This document shows, in pieces, positions 41,282 through 49,531 of a stretch of 55,063 bases of DNA; position 1 is the first letter of the stretch; every line of letters begins with the position of its first letter. Origin of the DNA: Levilactobacillus bambusae (GTDB taxonomy: Bacteria > Bacillota > Bacilli > Lactobacillales > Lactobacillaceae); NCBI RefSeq assembly GCF_003124125.1, contig NZ_QCXQ01000006.1, positions 1 to 55,063 of the forward strand. Direction: 5' to 3'. Made by a program: the position numbers and the translations under genes. The notes under the pieces are model-generated. The model was not told the origin of the DNA and did no database searches. It saw only the letters and a list, made by a program, of their open reading frames with translations.

Positions 41282-43453
41282 TTAGATTGAGCAGCTTTCA
41301 CACTGGTTGACACCGATCTCATCATCGTTATCGGTAAAGGTCCGAACGTAATAGAGTGATTTGATCCCTTGCTTGTAGGCGTAAGTTCGCAAAATATTGA
41401 GGTCTCGGGTGGTCATCTTATCCGTTCGATCCGTTTTCCATTCGTACATTCCTGCGGGCACCGTGGAGCGCATAAATAGGGTGAGGCTCATTCCCTGATC
41501 GACATGGACCTGGGCGGCTGCATAAACGTCAATGACGTGACGCATATCAGTATCATAAGCCGATTCGTAGTAGGGGAGCGTTTCGTTAGAGAGGTAAGGA
41601 GCCGGATAATAAATCTTACCAATTTTTTGTTCCTGGCGCTCCTCAACCCGGTTAATGATGGGGTGAAGACTTGCGGTGGTGTCGTTAATGTATGAAATGG
41701 AACCGTTTGGGGCCACCGCCAATCGGTTCTGGTGGTAAAGCCCATCTTTCATAACGGCGGCTTTTAGCTGGGCCCAGTCCGCTGGGGAGGGAATGAAGAT
41801 ACCGGAAAAGAGTTGCTGGACCTTAGTCCGCTTGGGCTGCCAGCTTTGGTTGACGTATCGGTCAAAGTAGGAGCCATCAGCGTACCGGCTCTTATCGAAA
41901 TGGTAGAACGTTTCGTGTCGTTCCCGCGCAATTTCGTTTGAGGCCCTTAACGTCCAGTAGTTTAAGAGCATAAAGTAGGTACTGGTAAATTCGATCGAGT
42001 CCTTTGAACCGTAGTGCATTTGGTTCTTTGCGAAGAAGGCGTGAAGGCCCATGGCCCCTAATCCGATGGCATGGGCTAATTGATTGCCGTTAGCGACGGA
42101 CGGAACGGTCTGGATGTTTGAGGTATCCGTGACGTAGGTTAAGGCCCGAACCATGGTTTCAATGGAGTGACCAAAATCTGGGGAGGCCATCAGATTAACG
42201 ATGTTCGTTGACCCTAAGTTACAGGAGACATCGCGGCCCAGGGTAGTATACTGCTGGTCATCGTCGATCACGGACGGCGTTTGGACCTGCATAATTTCAG
42301 AGCAGAGGTTACTCATGACAATTTGACCATCAATGGGGTTTGCCCGGTTGGCGGTATCGATATTGATGATGTAGGGGTAACCCGATTCCTGCTGAAGTCG
42401 TGAAATCTGTTGTTCCAGGTTCCGAGCCCGGACCTTAGACTTGTGGATCCGATCGTTTGCAACCATGTGGTCATATTCAGCCGTAAGGTCGACGTAGGCA
42501 AAGGGTTTGCCATACTCACGTTCGACGTCGTAGGGACTGAACAGGTACATATCATCGTTGTTTTGAACGAGTTCATAGAATTTATCGGGCACCGTAATCC
42601 CCAGGGAGAGGGTTTTTAACCGGATTTTCTCGTCGGCATTTTCCTTTTTTGCGGCTAAGAAGGCCTCGATATCGGGGTGAAAGACGCTAATGTATACAAC
42701 GCCGGCACCTTGACGCTGCCCTAGCTGGTTAGAGTAAGAAAAACTGTCCTCGAGGAGCTTCATAACGGGAACTACCCCTGACGCTGCTCCCTCGATGCCC
42801 TTAATTGGCGCCCCTGATTCACGCAGGTTAGTGAGGTTGATCCCAACCCCACCGCCAATTTTTGAAAGCTGCAGCGCTGAGTTGATGGTCCGGCCAATAC
42901 TGTTCATGTCGTCCGTCGATTGAATGAGAAAACACGAAACAAGTTCTCCCCGCCGGGCCCGGCCGGCGTTTAGAAAGCTAGGGGTAGCGGGTTGGTAGCG
43001 CTGGTGAATCATTTCATCCGCTAGATCGAGGGCTAATTGCTCGTTACCATTGGCATAAAAGAGGGCGTTCATGACTACCCGATCGTTGTAGCCTTCTAAG
43101 TAGTAGGCTCCGTCATTGGTCTTCATGGCGTATTGGGCGTAAAACTTGTACGCTGCCATGAAGGTCTTGAACTGGAAGTGTTCCTTTGCCACCACGTCGT
43201 AAAGCCGTTCAATAAAGCTGAATGAGTAGTGATCAATCATTTGGGCATCAACGTAGTTTCCCTCTAATAGGTAGTTGAACCGGTCCTTCAAGCTATCAAA
43301 CTGCATGGTGTTTGGCTGAACGTTTTCCTTAAAAAAAGCAGCCAACGCCTCCTGATCCTTATGTAGGGGAATCTGGCCGTTTACCGGGATGTTAATCTGA
43401 TTGTTAAGGTCGTAGTAGGTTACCTGACTTAAATCTAAATCTGTTAAACTCAT
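41282..43453 (-). CDS. nrdE: Ribonucleotide reductase class Ib, alpha subunit
   Basis: A 723-residue catalytic subunit reducing ribonucleoside diphosphates. The active-site loop is recognisable around NLCSEIMQVQTPSV (catalytic Cys and Glu in NLCSE), with the redox Cys in ELVSCFLI and CNLGSTNI. The C-terminus NQCESCSI carries the CxxC that accepts electrons from NrdH. It lacks the N-terminal ATP-cone of class Ia, as typical for NrdE. It lies between nrdH and nrdF under NrdR-like boxes. Confidence 0.96.
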   Translation of the reverse strand: MSLTDLDLSQVTYYDLNNQINIPVNGQIPLHKDQEALAAFFKENVQPNTMQFDSLKDRFNYLLEGNYVDAQMIDHYSFSFIERLYDVVAKEHFQFKTFMAAYKFYAQYAMKTNDGAYYLEGYNDRVVMNALFYANGNEQLALDLADEMIHQRYQPATPSFLNAGRARRGELVSCFLIQSTDDMNSIGRTINSALQLSKIGGGVGINLTNLRESGAPIKGIEGAASGVVPVMKLLEDSFSYSNQLGQRQGAGVVYISVFHPDIEAFLAAKKENADEKIRLKTLSLGITVPDKFYELVQNNDDMYLFSPYDVEREYGKPFAYVDLTAEYDHMVANDRIHKSKVRARNLEQQISRLQQESGYPYIINIDTANRANPIDGQIVMSNLCSEIMQVQTPSVIDDDQQYTTLGRDVSCNLGSTNIVNLMASPDFGHSIETMVRALTYVTDTSNIQTVPSVANGNQLAHAIGLGAMGLHAFFAKNQMHYGSKDSIEFTSTYFMLLNYWTLRASNEIARERHETFYHFDKSRYADGSYFDRYVNQSWQPKRTKVQQLFSGIFIPSPADWAQLKAAVMKDGLYHQNRLAVAPNGSISYINDTTASLHPIINRVEERQEQKIGKIYYPAPYLSNETLPYYESAYDTDMRHVIDVYAAAQVHVDQGMSLTLFMRSTVPAGMYEWKTDRTDKMTTRDLNILRTYAYKQGIKSLYYVRTFTDNDDEIGVNQCESCSI

Positions 43454-43556
43454 AACGGGCGCACCTTTCTAAACGATAGAATGTGGTTTTTTAAATTTAT
43501 AAATAAAAGCCGCAGACGGCAGTTACCGCCCGGGCTCGCTTTGCTGCCCCTGTGAC

Positions 43557-43787
43557 TTAGCCAGCCAGTTTGGCCAGTTCTGCTGGTCGAAAACCAGAAA
43601 AGGGCGGAAGATCAACGGATTCAATCACGGGTAACGACTGAAATCCTTGGTTCTTCAAGTGATCAAGGTACTCTGGATGATCATTGACGTTTCGTTCCTC
43701 AAACGCCACGTTGTGTTCGTCTAAGTAACGTTTTGTCATCTTACATTGCATACAGTTGTACTTGGAATAAACAATTACTTTCTCCAT
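43557..43787 (-). CDS. nrdH: Glutaredoxin-like protein NrdH
   Basis: A 76-residue thioredoxin-fold electron donor for NrdEF. Redox motif CMQC (about residues 12-15), SLPVIES with the cis-Pro, and FSGFRPAELAKL at the C-terminus, typical of NrdH. ATG 43787 is used because AAAGGTGA stands at the right distance; an in-frame GTG upstream at 43796 is part of that Shine-Dalgarno. First gene of nrdHEF. Confidence 0.94.
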   Translation of the reverse strand: MEKVIVYSKYNCMQCKMTKRYLDEHNVAFEERNVNDHPEYLDHLKNQGFQSLPVIESVDLPPFSGFRPAELAKLAG

Positions 43788-43823
43788 ATCAATCACCTTT
43801 TCGCTATCATTTTTAATGCCTTA

Positions 43824-43852
43824 AGTGTACACACGGAATCATAAAATATCAA
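43824..43852 (-). promoter_or_regulatory. nrdHEF promoter
   Basis: On the minus strand -35 TTGATA (43852-43847) and -10 TACACT (43829-43824) with a 17-bp spacer. Confidence 0.8.
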
Positions 43853-43859
43853 ACGAAAA

Positions 43860-43906
43860 ACACCATATTTAGTGGCTGATAATCAGCGAAACACTAAATA
43901 TGGTAT
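43860..43906. promoter_or_regulatory. Pair of NrdR-like boxes
   Basis: ACACCATATTTAGTGG (43860-43875) and ACACTAAATATGGTAT (43891-43906) resemble the NrdR-box consensus acaCwAtATaTwGtgt. Their centres are 31 bp apart, about three helical turns, as usual for NrdR pairs. The two form a long inverted repeat with a GCTGA/TCAGC core. They lie directly upstream of the nrdH -35 box, so NrdR repression of nrdHEF is expected. Confidence 0.78.
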
Positions 43907-43934
43907 CGGTTTAGAAGCTTTTAAATTTTTTATA

Positions 43935-43964
43935 ATGACAATTAAACCCTAAATCGGGTATGAT
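43935..43964 (+). promoter_or_regulatory. Promoter of the methyltransferase-tadA unit
   Basis: -35 ATGACA (43935-43940) and -10 TATGAT (43959-43964) with an 18-bp spacer, divergent from nrdH. NrdR boxes are 29 bp upstream of this -35 and might influence it. Confidence 0.6.
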
Positions 43965-43989
43965 GAACCTAACGAAAGTAGGGACAAAT

Positions 43990-44598
43990 ATGACTAATCA
44001 CTATTATACACAAAATCCGGATGTCCAACACGATGAAATTCAATGGTCATTCAATTTATTGGGCCATAACCTGTTGTTTACGACAGACAACGGAGTGTTT
44101 TCTAAAAAACGGGTAGACTATGGGTCACGGGTGCTGCTAGACGCCCTAAACTTCAATGATTTACCGGCGGGAGCAATTTTAGACCTGGGAACGGGCTACG
44201 GTCCCATTGGGTTAACTATTGCCAGTCACTGGCCGGATCGTCAGGTGGATATGGTGGATGTGAATGAGCTAGCACTATCGCTTGCCCAACAAAACGCGCA
44301 AAACAACCACTTAGAAAATACCCGCGTGTTTGAGTCAGATCAGTACGCGCAGATTAGCGGTAAGTACGCCGCAATTGTGACCAATCCACCGGTCCGTGCA
44401 GGAAAATCGGTGGTGAGTGGAATGCTAACGGGCGCCTATGACCATTTGGTCCCCGGCGGAACTCTCACCGTGGTTTTACAAAAAAAGCAGGGGGCCCCTT
44501 CCGCTAAAAAAACAATGAAGGCAACCTTTGGTAACTGCGAGACAATTCATAAGGATAAGGGATACTATATCCTGCAAAGCGTCAAGGAGGATAACTGA
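43990..44598 (+). CDS. Class I SAM-dependent methyltransferase, RsmC-like
   Basis: A 202-residue methyltransferase of the MTS/RsmC-like family (Bacillus YbxB type). SAM-binding motif I is ILDLGTGYGPIGLTIA (about 57-72), an acidic ribose-binding position is in VDMVDVNELAL, and the catalytic motif IV is NPPVRAG, typical of N2-guanine rRNA methyltransferases. Probable target is 16S rRNA, but not proven. ATG 43990 is used (TAGGGAC upstream, weak); the open frame continues to 43960, inside the -10 box. The stop overlaps the tadA start (TGATG). Confidence 0.9.
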   Translation: MTNHYYTQNPDVQHDEIQWSFNLLGHNLLFTTDNGVFSKKRVDYGSRVLLDALNFNDLPAGAILDLGTGYGPIGLTIASHWPDRQVDMVDVNELALSLAQQNAQNNHLENTRVFESDQYAQISGKYAAIVTNPPVRAGKSVVSGMLTGAYDHLVPGGTLTVVLQKKQGAPSAKKTMKATFGNCETIHKDKGYYILQSVKEDN

Positions 44599-45089
44599 TG
44601 TTTACGGATCGGCAGCGCTTCTTTATGGCGGCTGCACTGGATGAAGCTAAGCAGGCTGCAATTATCGGTGAGGTCCCCATTGGAGCAGTCGTGGTTCATC
44701 ACGATCAAATTATTGGGCGGGGCCATAACCTGCGCGAGCATAGTGAAGATGCGACGGACCACGCTGAAATGATTGCGATTAGGGAGGCCAACGCCACGTT
44801 AAAGAGCTGGCGGCTAGTGGATTGTCAAATCTACGTGACCATTGAACCATGCCCGATGTGTAGCGGGGCCATTTTAAATTCGCGGTTGCCCGAACTATTT
44901 TATGGGGCGCCAGATGTTAAGGCCGGAACGGTTGATAGTTTGTATCAGTTACTTAACGATGACCGGTTTAACCATCAGGTTCAAGTTCATCAGGGACTCC
45001 TTGCCGATGAAGCCGCACAGGAAATGAAGACATTCTTTAAAGCGGCTCGGAAACGGCGCAAAGCAGCGCGACAGGCGAATAAAAAATAA
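44598..45089 (+). CDS. tadA: tRNA-specific adenosine deaminase
   Basis: A 163-residue zinc-dependent deaminase converting A34 to inosine in tRNA-Arg(ACG). Catalytic HAE is in DHAEMIAI and the zinc-binding PCxxC in EPCPMCSGAIL. Length is normal with a basic C-terminal tail (KAARKRRKAARQANKK). The start overlaps the preceding stop. It is followed by the SRP RNA gene, an order conserved in Bacilli (tadA-ffs-dnaX). Confidence 0.95.
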   Translation: MFTDRQRFFMAAALDEAKQAAIIGEVPIGAVVVHHDQIIGRGHNLREHSEDATDHAEMIAIREANATLKSWRLVDCQIYVTIEPCPMCSGAILNSRLPELFYGAPDVKAGTVDSLYQLLNDDRFNHQVQVHQGLLADEAAQEMKTFFKAARKRRKAARQANKK

Positions 45090-45101
45090 TTGGGAGATTA
45101 C

Positions 45102-45130
45102 TGTACATGATGGGTGACTCATGATATAGT
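45102..45130 (+). promoter_or_regulatory. ffs promoter
   Basis: -35 TGTACA (45102-45107) and extended -10 TGATATAGT (box 45125-45130), 17-bp spacer. Confidence 0.65.
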
Positions 45131-45136
45131 ATTAGT

Positions 45137-45232
45137 TGCCGTAAGGCCTTGGAACAAGGGCGGACTTACGAATCGTGTCAGGTCCGGAAGGAAGCAGCAC
45201 TAAGTTTGCCTCGCTTTGTGTTCCAAGTTGAT
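45137..45232 (+). ncRNA. ffs: Signal recognition particle RNA (4.5S-type)
   Basis: The SRP domain IV signature GTCAGGTCCGGAAGGAAGCA is at 45177-45196. Flanking strands CCTTGGAACA (from 45147) and TGTTCCAAG (45219-45227) close the long hairpin. The size of about 95 nt indicates the small SRP RNA without an Alu domain. Ends are approximate. It sits between tadA and dnaX. Confidence 0.92.
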
Positions 45233-45244
45233 ATGATATTGAAG

Positions 45245-45273
45245 ATCCCAGTCATCGCGACTGGGATTTTTTC
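45245..45273 (+). terminator. ffs terminator
   Basis: ATCCCAGTC (45245-45253) pairs with GACTGGGAT (45259-45267), followed by a T run. Confidence 0.92.
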
Positions 45274-45334
45274 CGTAAAGGGTACGGAAATTTAAATTAA
45301 CGGCGGCATAAGAACCAGTGAAAGGACGGACATC

Positions 45335-47077
45335 ATGAGTTATCAAGCTTTGTACCGAGTTTGGCGCCCACAGCGATTTGATGAAGTGATTGGGCAGCAG
45401 GTAATTACGCAGACCTTAAAAAATGCGATCGTGACCCATCAGACCAGCCACGCCTATTTATTTGCGGGCCCCCGGGGAACTGGGAAAACGTCAATGGCCA
45501 AGATATTTGCTAAGGCGGTAAACTGCCGGTTTGCTAAGGATGGCGAGCCTTGTAATGAATGCGAAACCTGTGTGTCAATTACGGCTGGTACGTGCCCTGA
45601 CGTCTTAGAGATCGATGCCGCTTCTAATAACGGGGTCGAAGAAATTCGGGATATCCGTGATAAAGTGAAGTACGCGCCCACTGAGGCAGATTTTAAGGTT
45701 TACATTATTGATGAAGTCCACATGCTATCAACGGGCGCTTTTAATGCCCTGTTAAAGACCCTTGAGGAACCACCGGCCAACGTGATCTTTATTCTCGCCA
45801 CGACGGAACCCCAGAAAATCCCGGCAACCATTATCTCACGGACACAGCGCTTTGATTTTCGGCGGATTCAACCCCAGGATAGTTATGACCGAATGGTATA
45901 CATCCTGGACGAAAAAAAGGTCGACTATGACGAACGAGCACTAAAGGTGGTTGCTAAGGCGGCAGAGGGGGGGATGCGGGATGCGTTAAGTATCTTAGAT
46001 CAGACCCTCTCGTTTGGGGATAATGAAGTCACGTTAGAAAATGCACTACTCGTGACGGGGAGTGTTACCCGGGAACTGTTAACGACCTATACCGAACAAG
46101 TTGTTGCGGGGTCGACTAAAGAGGCCCTGGTTACCCTGCAGCGCATGATGGATGAAGGCAAGGATGCCGGTCGATTCATCGAGGATCTGGTGGGTTATGC
46201 CCGAGACCTCTTGCTCTATAAACAGGCGCCGGAGTTAGTTCAGGCGGCTGAACTAGGAAGTTTAAGCGACCACTTTGCCGATTTTGCAAAGCAAGTTGAT
46301 TCAGAGGTTCTTTACCAAATGATTAACGAGCTAGACGATATTCAACGGCAAATGCGGATGACGACGCACCCCGACGTTTATCTGGAAATTTTAACCATCA
46401 AGTTAGCAGAAATTGGTCGGGGAATTCCGGCTAGTAGCAGTGCAGTTACTCCAGCCGCTGCCGCAGCCAGTTCAGAAGTTGTGACGAACTTGCAGCGTGA
46501 AATTCAGGAGTTGAAGACGGCGTTAAACCAGTTGCAGCAGTCCGCTAAACCGACTCCTACAACCACGGAAAAACCTAAATCAGCCCGGAAACCAGCAAGC
46601 ACGAAGCAGCAACCGGTGAACCTCGCTAAGGTATATCCGGTTCTTGGTGAGGCCACCCGCCAGAGCCTTTCGGAAGTTCAGGAAGTTTGGCGGGACCTGA
46701 TGACCACGTTAGAGGTGACCCAACGGGCGGTCATGCACGTTTCCAATCCGGTTGCGGCAAGTGCAACGGGGATCATTGTTGCGTTTGATTACTCGTTTTT
46801 ATACCAGAAGGCAACGAGCGATCAAGATTTGGTGGACGCCTTAGAAAATGGGTTAAACCGGGTGCTTGGCAAATCATTAGCGGTGGTTTTCGTTCCGAAG
46901 GAGGATTGGCCAAGTATCCGTTCGGACTACTTAACTCAGCATAAGTCAGAGTTAACCCACCACGAAGAATCAGCGGCAGATCCGATTGCCCCAGCGGAAA
47001 GTGAAGCAGATAATCCGACGGTCACTAAGGCCGAGGAGCTATTTGGCTCGGACATCGTTAACGTAAAACCAGATTAG
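45335..47077 (+). CDS. dnaX: DNA polymerase III subunits gamma/tau
   Basis: A 580-residue clamp-loader ATPase. AAA+ domain (about 1-240): Walker A GPRGTGKTS (about 45-53), zinc-binding Cys cluster around CRFAKDGEPCNECETC, DEVH Walker B, and SRC-like sensor SRTQRFDF. Domain III follows (to about 365). A Ser/Ala/Pro/Lys-rich linker (about 365-430, SAVTPAAAAASSEV..., KPTPTTTEKPKSARK) leads to the tau C-terminal domain. Full length corresponds to tau. ATG follows AAAGGAC. A possible slippery heptamer occurs inside the ATPase domain but is probably accidental. Confidence 0.95.
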   Translation: MSYQALYRVWRPQRFDEVIGQQVITQTLKNAIVTHQTSHAYLFAGPRGTGKTSMAKIFAKAVNCRFAKDGEPCNECETCVSITAGTCPDVLEIDAASNNGVEEIRDIRDKVKYAPTEADFKVYIIDEVHMLSTGAFNALLKTLEEPPANVIFILATTEPQKIPATIISRTQRFDFRRIQPQDSYDRMVYILDEKKVDYDERALKVVAKAAEGGMRDALSILDQTLSFGDNEVTLENALLVTGSVTRELLTTYTEQVVAGSTKEALVTLQRMMDEGKDAGRFIEDLVGYARDLLLYKQAPELVQAAELGSLSDHFADFAKQVDSEVLYQMINELDDIQRQMRMTTHPDVYLEILTIKLAEIGRGIPASSSAVTPAAAAASSEVVTNLQREIQELKTALNQLQQSAKPTPTTTEKPKSARKPASTKQQPVNLAKVYPVLGEATRQSLSEVQEVWRDLMTTLEVTQRAVMHVSNPVAASATGIIVAFDYSFLYQKATSDQDLVDALENGLNRVLGKSLAVVFVPKEDWPSIRSDYLTQHKSELTHHEESAADPIAPAESEADNPTVTKAEELFGSDIVNVKPD

Positions 47078-47171
47078 ATTACTTTATTCGCGGGGTAAAT
47101 CAGTATAAAATAGAAACAGACAGTTTACGATAACCATAATATTAAACGGAAACTTGAAGGGATGATTTACC

Positions 47172-47480
47172 ATGCCAGGAATGGGAAATATGATGAAACA
47201 AATGCGTCAGATGCAGCAACAAATGCAACAGGACCAGGCTGCGCTTGACGCAACCGAGTTCACGGGGAAGGCTCCGGACGACATGGTCGTTGTGACCTTT
47301 ACTGGTGATCGGACCATGAAGGACATTCAAATGAAGCCTGAAGTCATTGATCCGGATGATCCCGATATGTTAGGGGACCTGATTACAGCGGCCGTTAACG
47401 ACGCAATGAAACAAATCTCAGATCAAACCCAGCAAACGCTTGGCAAGTATACGGCGGGGATGAACATCCCTGGCCTTTAA
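47172..47480 (+). CDS. YbaB/EbfC family nucleoid-associated protein
   Basis: A 102-residue dimeric DNA-binding protein. The Met/Gln-rich N-terminal helix ([22 protein letters not shown]) and [35 protein letters not shown]-terminal half are characteristic. It lies between dnaX and recR as in most bacteria. A -10-like TATAAAAT at 47104-47111 suggests an additional promoter with an approximately 60-nt leader. Confidence 0.95.
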   Translation: MPGMGNMMKQMRQMQQQMQQDQAALDATEFTGKAPDDMVVVTFTGDRTMKDIQMKPEVIDPDDPDMLGDLITAAVNDAMKQISDQTQQTLGKYTAGMNIPGL

Positions 47481-47501
47481 GCTAAGGGAAAGGAAACATG
47501 C

Positions 47502-48101
47502 ATGCAATATCCAGAACCCATTGCACAATTGATTGAAAGCTACATGAAGCTTCCTGGAATTGGGCAAAAAACGGCCACCCGGCTGGCTTTTTATACGATT
47601 GATATGGACCAAGTCGATGTGACTAACTTTGCTAAGTCCCTGGTTGCATCCAAACGGGACCTTCATTTTTGTTCGGTATGCGGCAATATTACCGAAAGTG
47701 ATCCCTGCTCGATTTGTAGTGACAAAACCCGGGATCAGACGCAGATTTTGGTGGTTGAACAGCCGAAAGATGTGATGGTCATGGAAAAAATGCGGGAGTA
47801 TCACGGTTTATACCACGTTCTACATGGTGTCCTATCGCCCATTGAGGGGAAGGGCCCGGAGGATATTAATATCTCGAGTCTGCTCACCCGGCTGCAAACG
47901 AATGAAGCCGTTAAGGAAGTCATTGTGGCGACGAACGCAACTCCCGAGGGTGAATCAACGGCGATGTATCTCTCACGGCTGATTAAACCAGCGGGAATTC
48001 GGGTCACTCGGTTGGCCCACGGGCTTTCAGTGGGAGCCGATATTGAGTACGCGGACTCAATGACGTTATTTAAGGCCGTTGAAGGTCGAACGGAAATTTA
48101 A
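47502..48101 (+). CDS. recR: Recombination protein RecR
   Basis: A 199-residue component of the RecFOR pathway, forming a ring clamp on DNA. N-terminal helix-hairpin-helix ([14 protein letters not shown]), C4 zinc finger CSVC-x8-CSIC (about 57-72), and Toprim domain (about 80-175, [16 protein letters not shown]...[14 protein letters not shown]). Length standard. GGGAAAGGAAA precedes the ATG; 21 bp after ybaB. Confidence 0.97.
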   Translation: MQYPEPIAQLIESYMKLPGIGQKTATRLAFYTIDMDQVDVTNFAKSLVASKRDLHFCSVCGNITESDPCSICSDKTRDQTQILVVEQPKDVMVMEKMREYHGLYHVLHGVLSPIEGKGPEDINISSLLTRLQTNEAVKEVIVATNATPEGESTAMYLSRLIKPAGIRVTRLAHGLSVGADIEYADSMTLFKAVEGRTEI

Positions 48102-48129
48102 GTTAGTGAATTAAGATTAAGGGGGTTGG

Positions 48130-48378
48130 ATGATGTTTGGCAGAAATCGAGAAGCAAAGCTGCGCCGAGAATACGACGATATGTTAATCGACGCAATTGA
48201 TAACGTTAAAATGGAATGGGATCAAGCAAAGCAGACCGAAAATGCAATTGCTGATCACGATGCACAAATTTTAGCCCAAACGTTGTTGCAGCGGGATAAG
48301 TATCTTTACCTATACCGTGAGGCGCGTCGACGCCACGCACACGGCGATCATATTCAATCCTCCGTTTATAGTAGTTAA
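48130..48378 (+). CDS. yaaL: YaaL family protein (DUF2508)
   Basis: An 82-residue small helical protein of the YaaL family, found downstream of recR in Bacillus and lactobacilli. Sequence is highly charged: REAKLRREYDDMLIDAIDNVKMEWDQAKQTENAIAD, typical of the family; function unknown. ATG 48130 follows AAGGGGG; ATG 48133 is directly adjacent and possible. Ends the dnaX-recR unit. Confidence 0.85.
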   Translation: MMFGRNREAKLRREYDDMLIDAIDNVKMEWDQAKQTENAIADHDAQILAQTLLQRDKYLYLYREARRRHAHGDHIQSSVYSS

Positions 48379-48386
48379 CCTGAATT

Positions 48387-48427
48387 GGCCTTCACAAAGT
48401 GGAAATCTCCATTTGTGGGGGCCTTTT
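48387..48427 (+). terminator. Terminator after yaaL
   Basis: GGCCTTCACAAAGTGGA (48387-48403) pairs with TCCATTTGTGGGGGCC (48408-48423), followed by TTTT. Confidence 0.8.
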
Positions 48428-48473
48428 ACCGTTTTTAAGCGGTGTCGGCGACGATCTTAATGTGGAAGGCAAA

Positions 48474-48502
48474 TAGACAAGCCATTTTTAATCAAGTACA
48501 AT
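48474..48502 (+). promoter_or_regulatory. tmk promoter
   Basis: -35 TAGACA (48474-48479) and -10 TACAAT (48497-48502) with a 17-bp spacer. Confidence 0.8.
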
Positions 48503-48535
48503 AAGCGTATTAATAAATATGGGAGATTTTAAAAT

Positions 48536-49180
48536 ATGCCGGGTAAATTTATAACATTCGAGGGACCGGATGGGGCGGGAAAAACGTCCGTGATGAAGGC
48601 CGTTTCACAACAGCTACAGGTCGAACTGGGTGACCAGTTGGTTGTGACCCGTGAGCCTGGCGGCAACCCGATTTCTGAGGCCATTCGGCAGATTATCTTA
48701 GACAAGAATAACACCGCAATGGACGTTCGAACGGAGGCTTTGCTGTACGCAGCGGCTCGGCGTCAGCATTTAAGCGAGACCATTTTACCCGCCTTAGCGG
48801 CTAATAAGTTGGTGTTGTGTGACCGTTACATTGATAGTTCGGTGGTGTATCAAGGCGCAGGACGGGAAATTGGTGAACGGGCAGTCTATGACATGAACCA
48901 ATTTGCTACGGAAGGCCTCATGCCAGATTTAACCCTCTACTTTGAAGTACCCGTGGAAGTTGGGCTGGCTCGAATTGCGAAGAATCGACCGAGTCAGGCT
49001 CAGGATCGCCTTGACCTTGAGCAGGCTGCGTTTCACGAACGGGTCCATGATGCCTACCTCAAGCTAGTTGCGGGAGATCCTAAGAGAATTAAAGTGATTG
49101 ATGCGACGGCTCCACTGGAACAGGTCGAACAGGAAACGCTAACGATAATTAAAAACAGTGCTTCAAGCTACTTTAAGTAA
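48536..49180 (+). CDS. tmk: Thymidylate kinase
   Basis: A 214-residue kinase converting dTMP to dTDP. P-loop GPDGAGKTS (about 10-18), the DR[YH] motif in VLCDRYIDSSVVYQGAGR, and the lid region RPSQAQDRLDLEQ. Length typical. GGGAG precedes the ATG. Starts the operon tmk-darA-holB-yabA-rsmI. Confidence 0.97.
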   Translation: MPGKFITFEGPDGAGKTSVMKAVSQQLQVELGDQLVVTREPGGNPISEAIRQIILDKNNTAMDVRTEALLYAAARRQHLSETILPALAANKLVLCDRYIDSSVVYQGAGREIGERAVYDMNQFATEGLMPDLTLYFEVPVEVGLARIAKNRPSQAQDRLDLEQAAFHERVHDAYLKLVAGDPKRIKVIDATAPLEQVEQETLTIIKNSASSYFK

Positions 49181-49195
49181 TGGAGGAACCAACTA

Positions 49196-49522
49196 ATGAA
49201 AATGATTATTGCGATTGTGCAGGATAAAGACGCCAACCGGTTAAGTAATGAGTTTATTGATGCTAATATCCATGCGACCCGGTTATCAACGACTGGGGGC
49301 TTCTTGAAGGCGGGAAACACGACCTTTTTAATCGGGATTGAAGAGAAACGAATTGACGAGGCAATGACGATCATTAAGGAAACGTCCCATGCCCGGCAGC
49401 AGTTTATGAACCCCAGCCTAAACTTAGATGGCTCTGAACATGGCAGCAGCTATCCCGTTGAAGTTCAAGTGGGTGGGGCAACGGTCTTTGTCTTACCGGT
49501 GGACCAGTTTATGCAATTTTAG
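49196..49522 (+). CDS. darA: Cyclic-di-AMP receptor, DarA/PstA family
   Basis: A 108-residue PII-like trimeric protein (YaaQ, DUF970) that binds c-di-AMP. Ligand-binding features of the family are present: N-terminal KMIIAIVQDKDANRL, the TRLSTTGGFLKAGNTTFLIGI segment, and the Gly-rich C-terminal VGGATVFVLPVDQF. Downstream effectors are not established in this genus. TGGAGGAACC precedes the ATG. It sits between tmk and holB; yaaR and ricT, present in Bacillus, are absent here. Confidence 0.94.
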   Translation: MKMIIAIVQDKDANRLSNEFIDANIHATRLSTTGGFLKAGNTTFLIGIEEKRIDEAMTIIKETSHARQQFMNPSLNLDGSEHGSSYPVEVQVGGATVFVLPVDQFMQF

Positions 49523-49531
49523 GAGGACCTA

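Noticed and set aside
45911-45921. In-frame slippery heptamer A-AAA-AAG in dnaX, with a -1 frame stop shortly after, suggestive of programmed frameshifting to gamma
   Set aside because: It lies at about codon 193, inside the AAA+ domain, so the product would lack domain III. No upstream Shine-Dalgarno-like stimulator or clear downstream stem is visible. Most likely a chance A-run.
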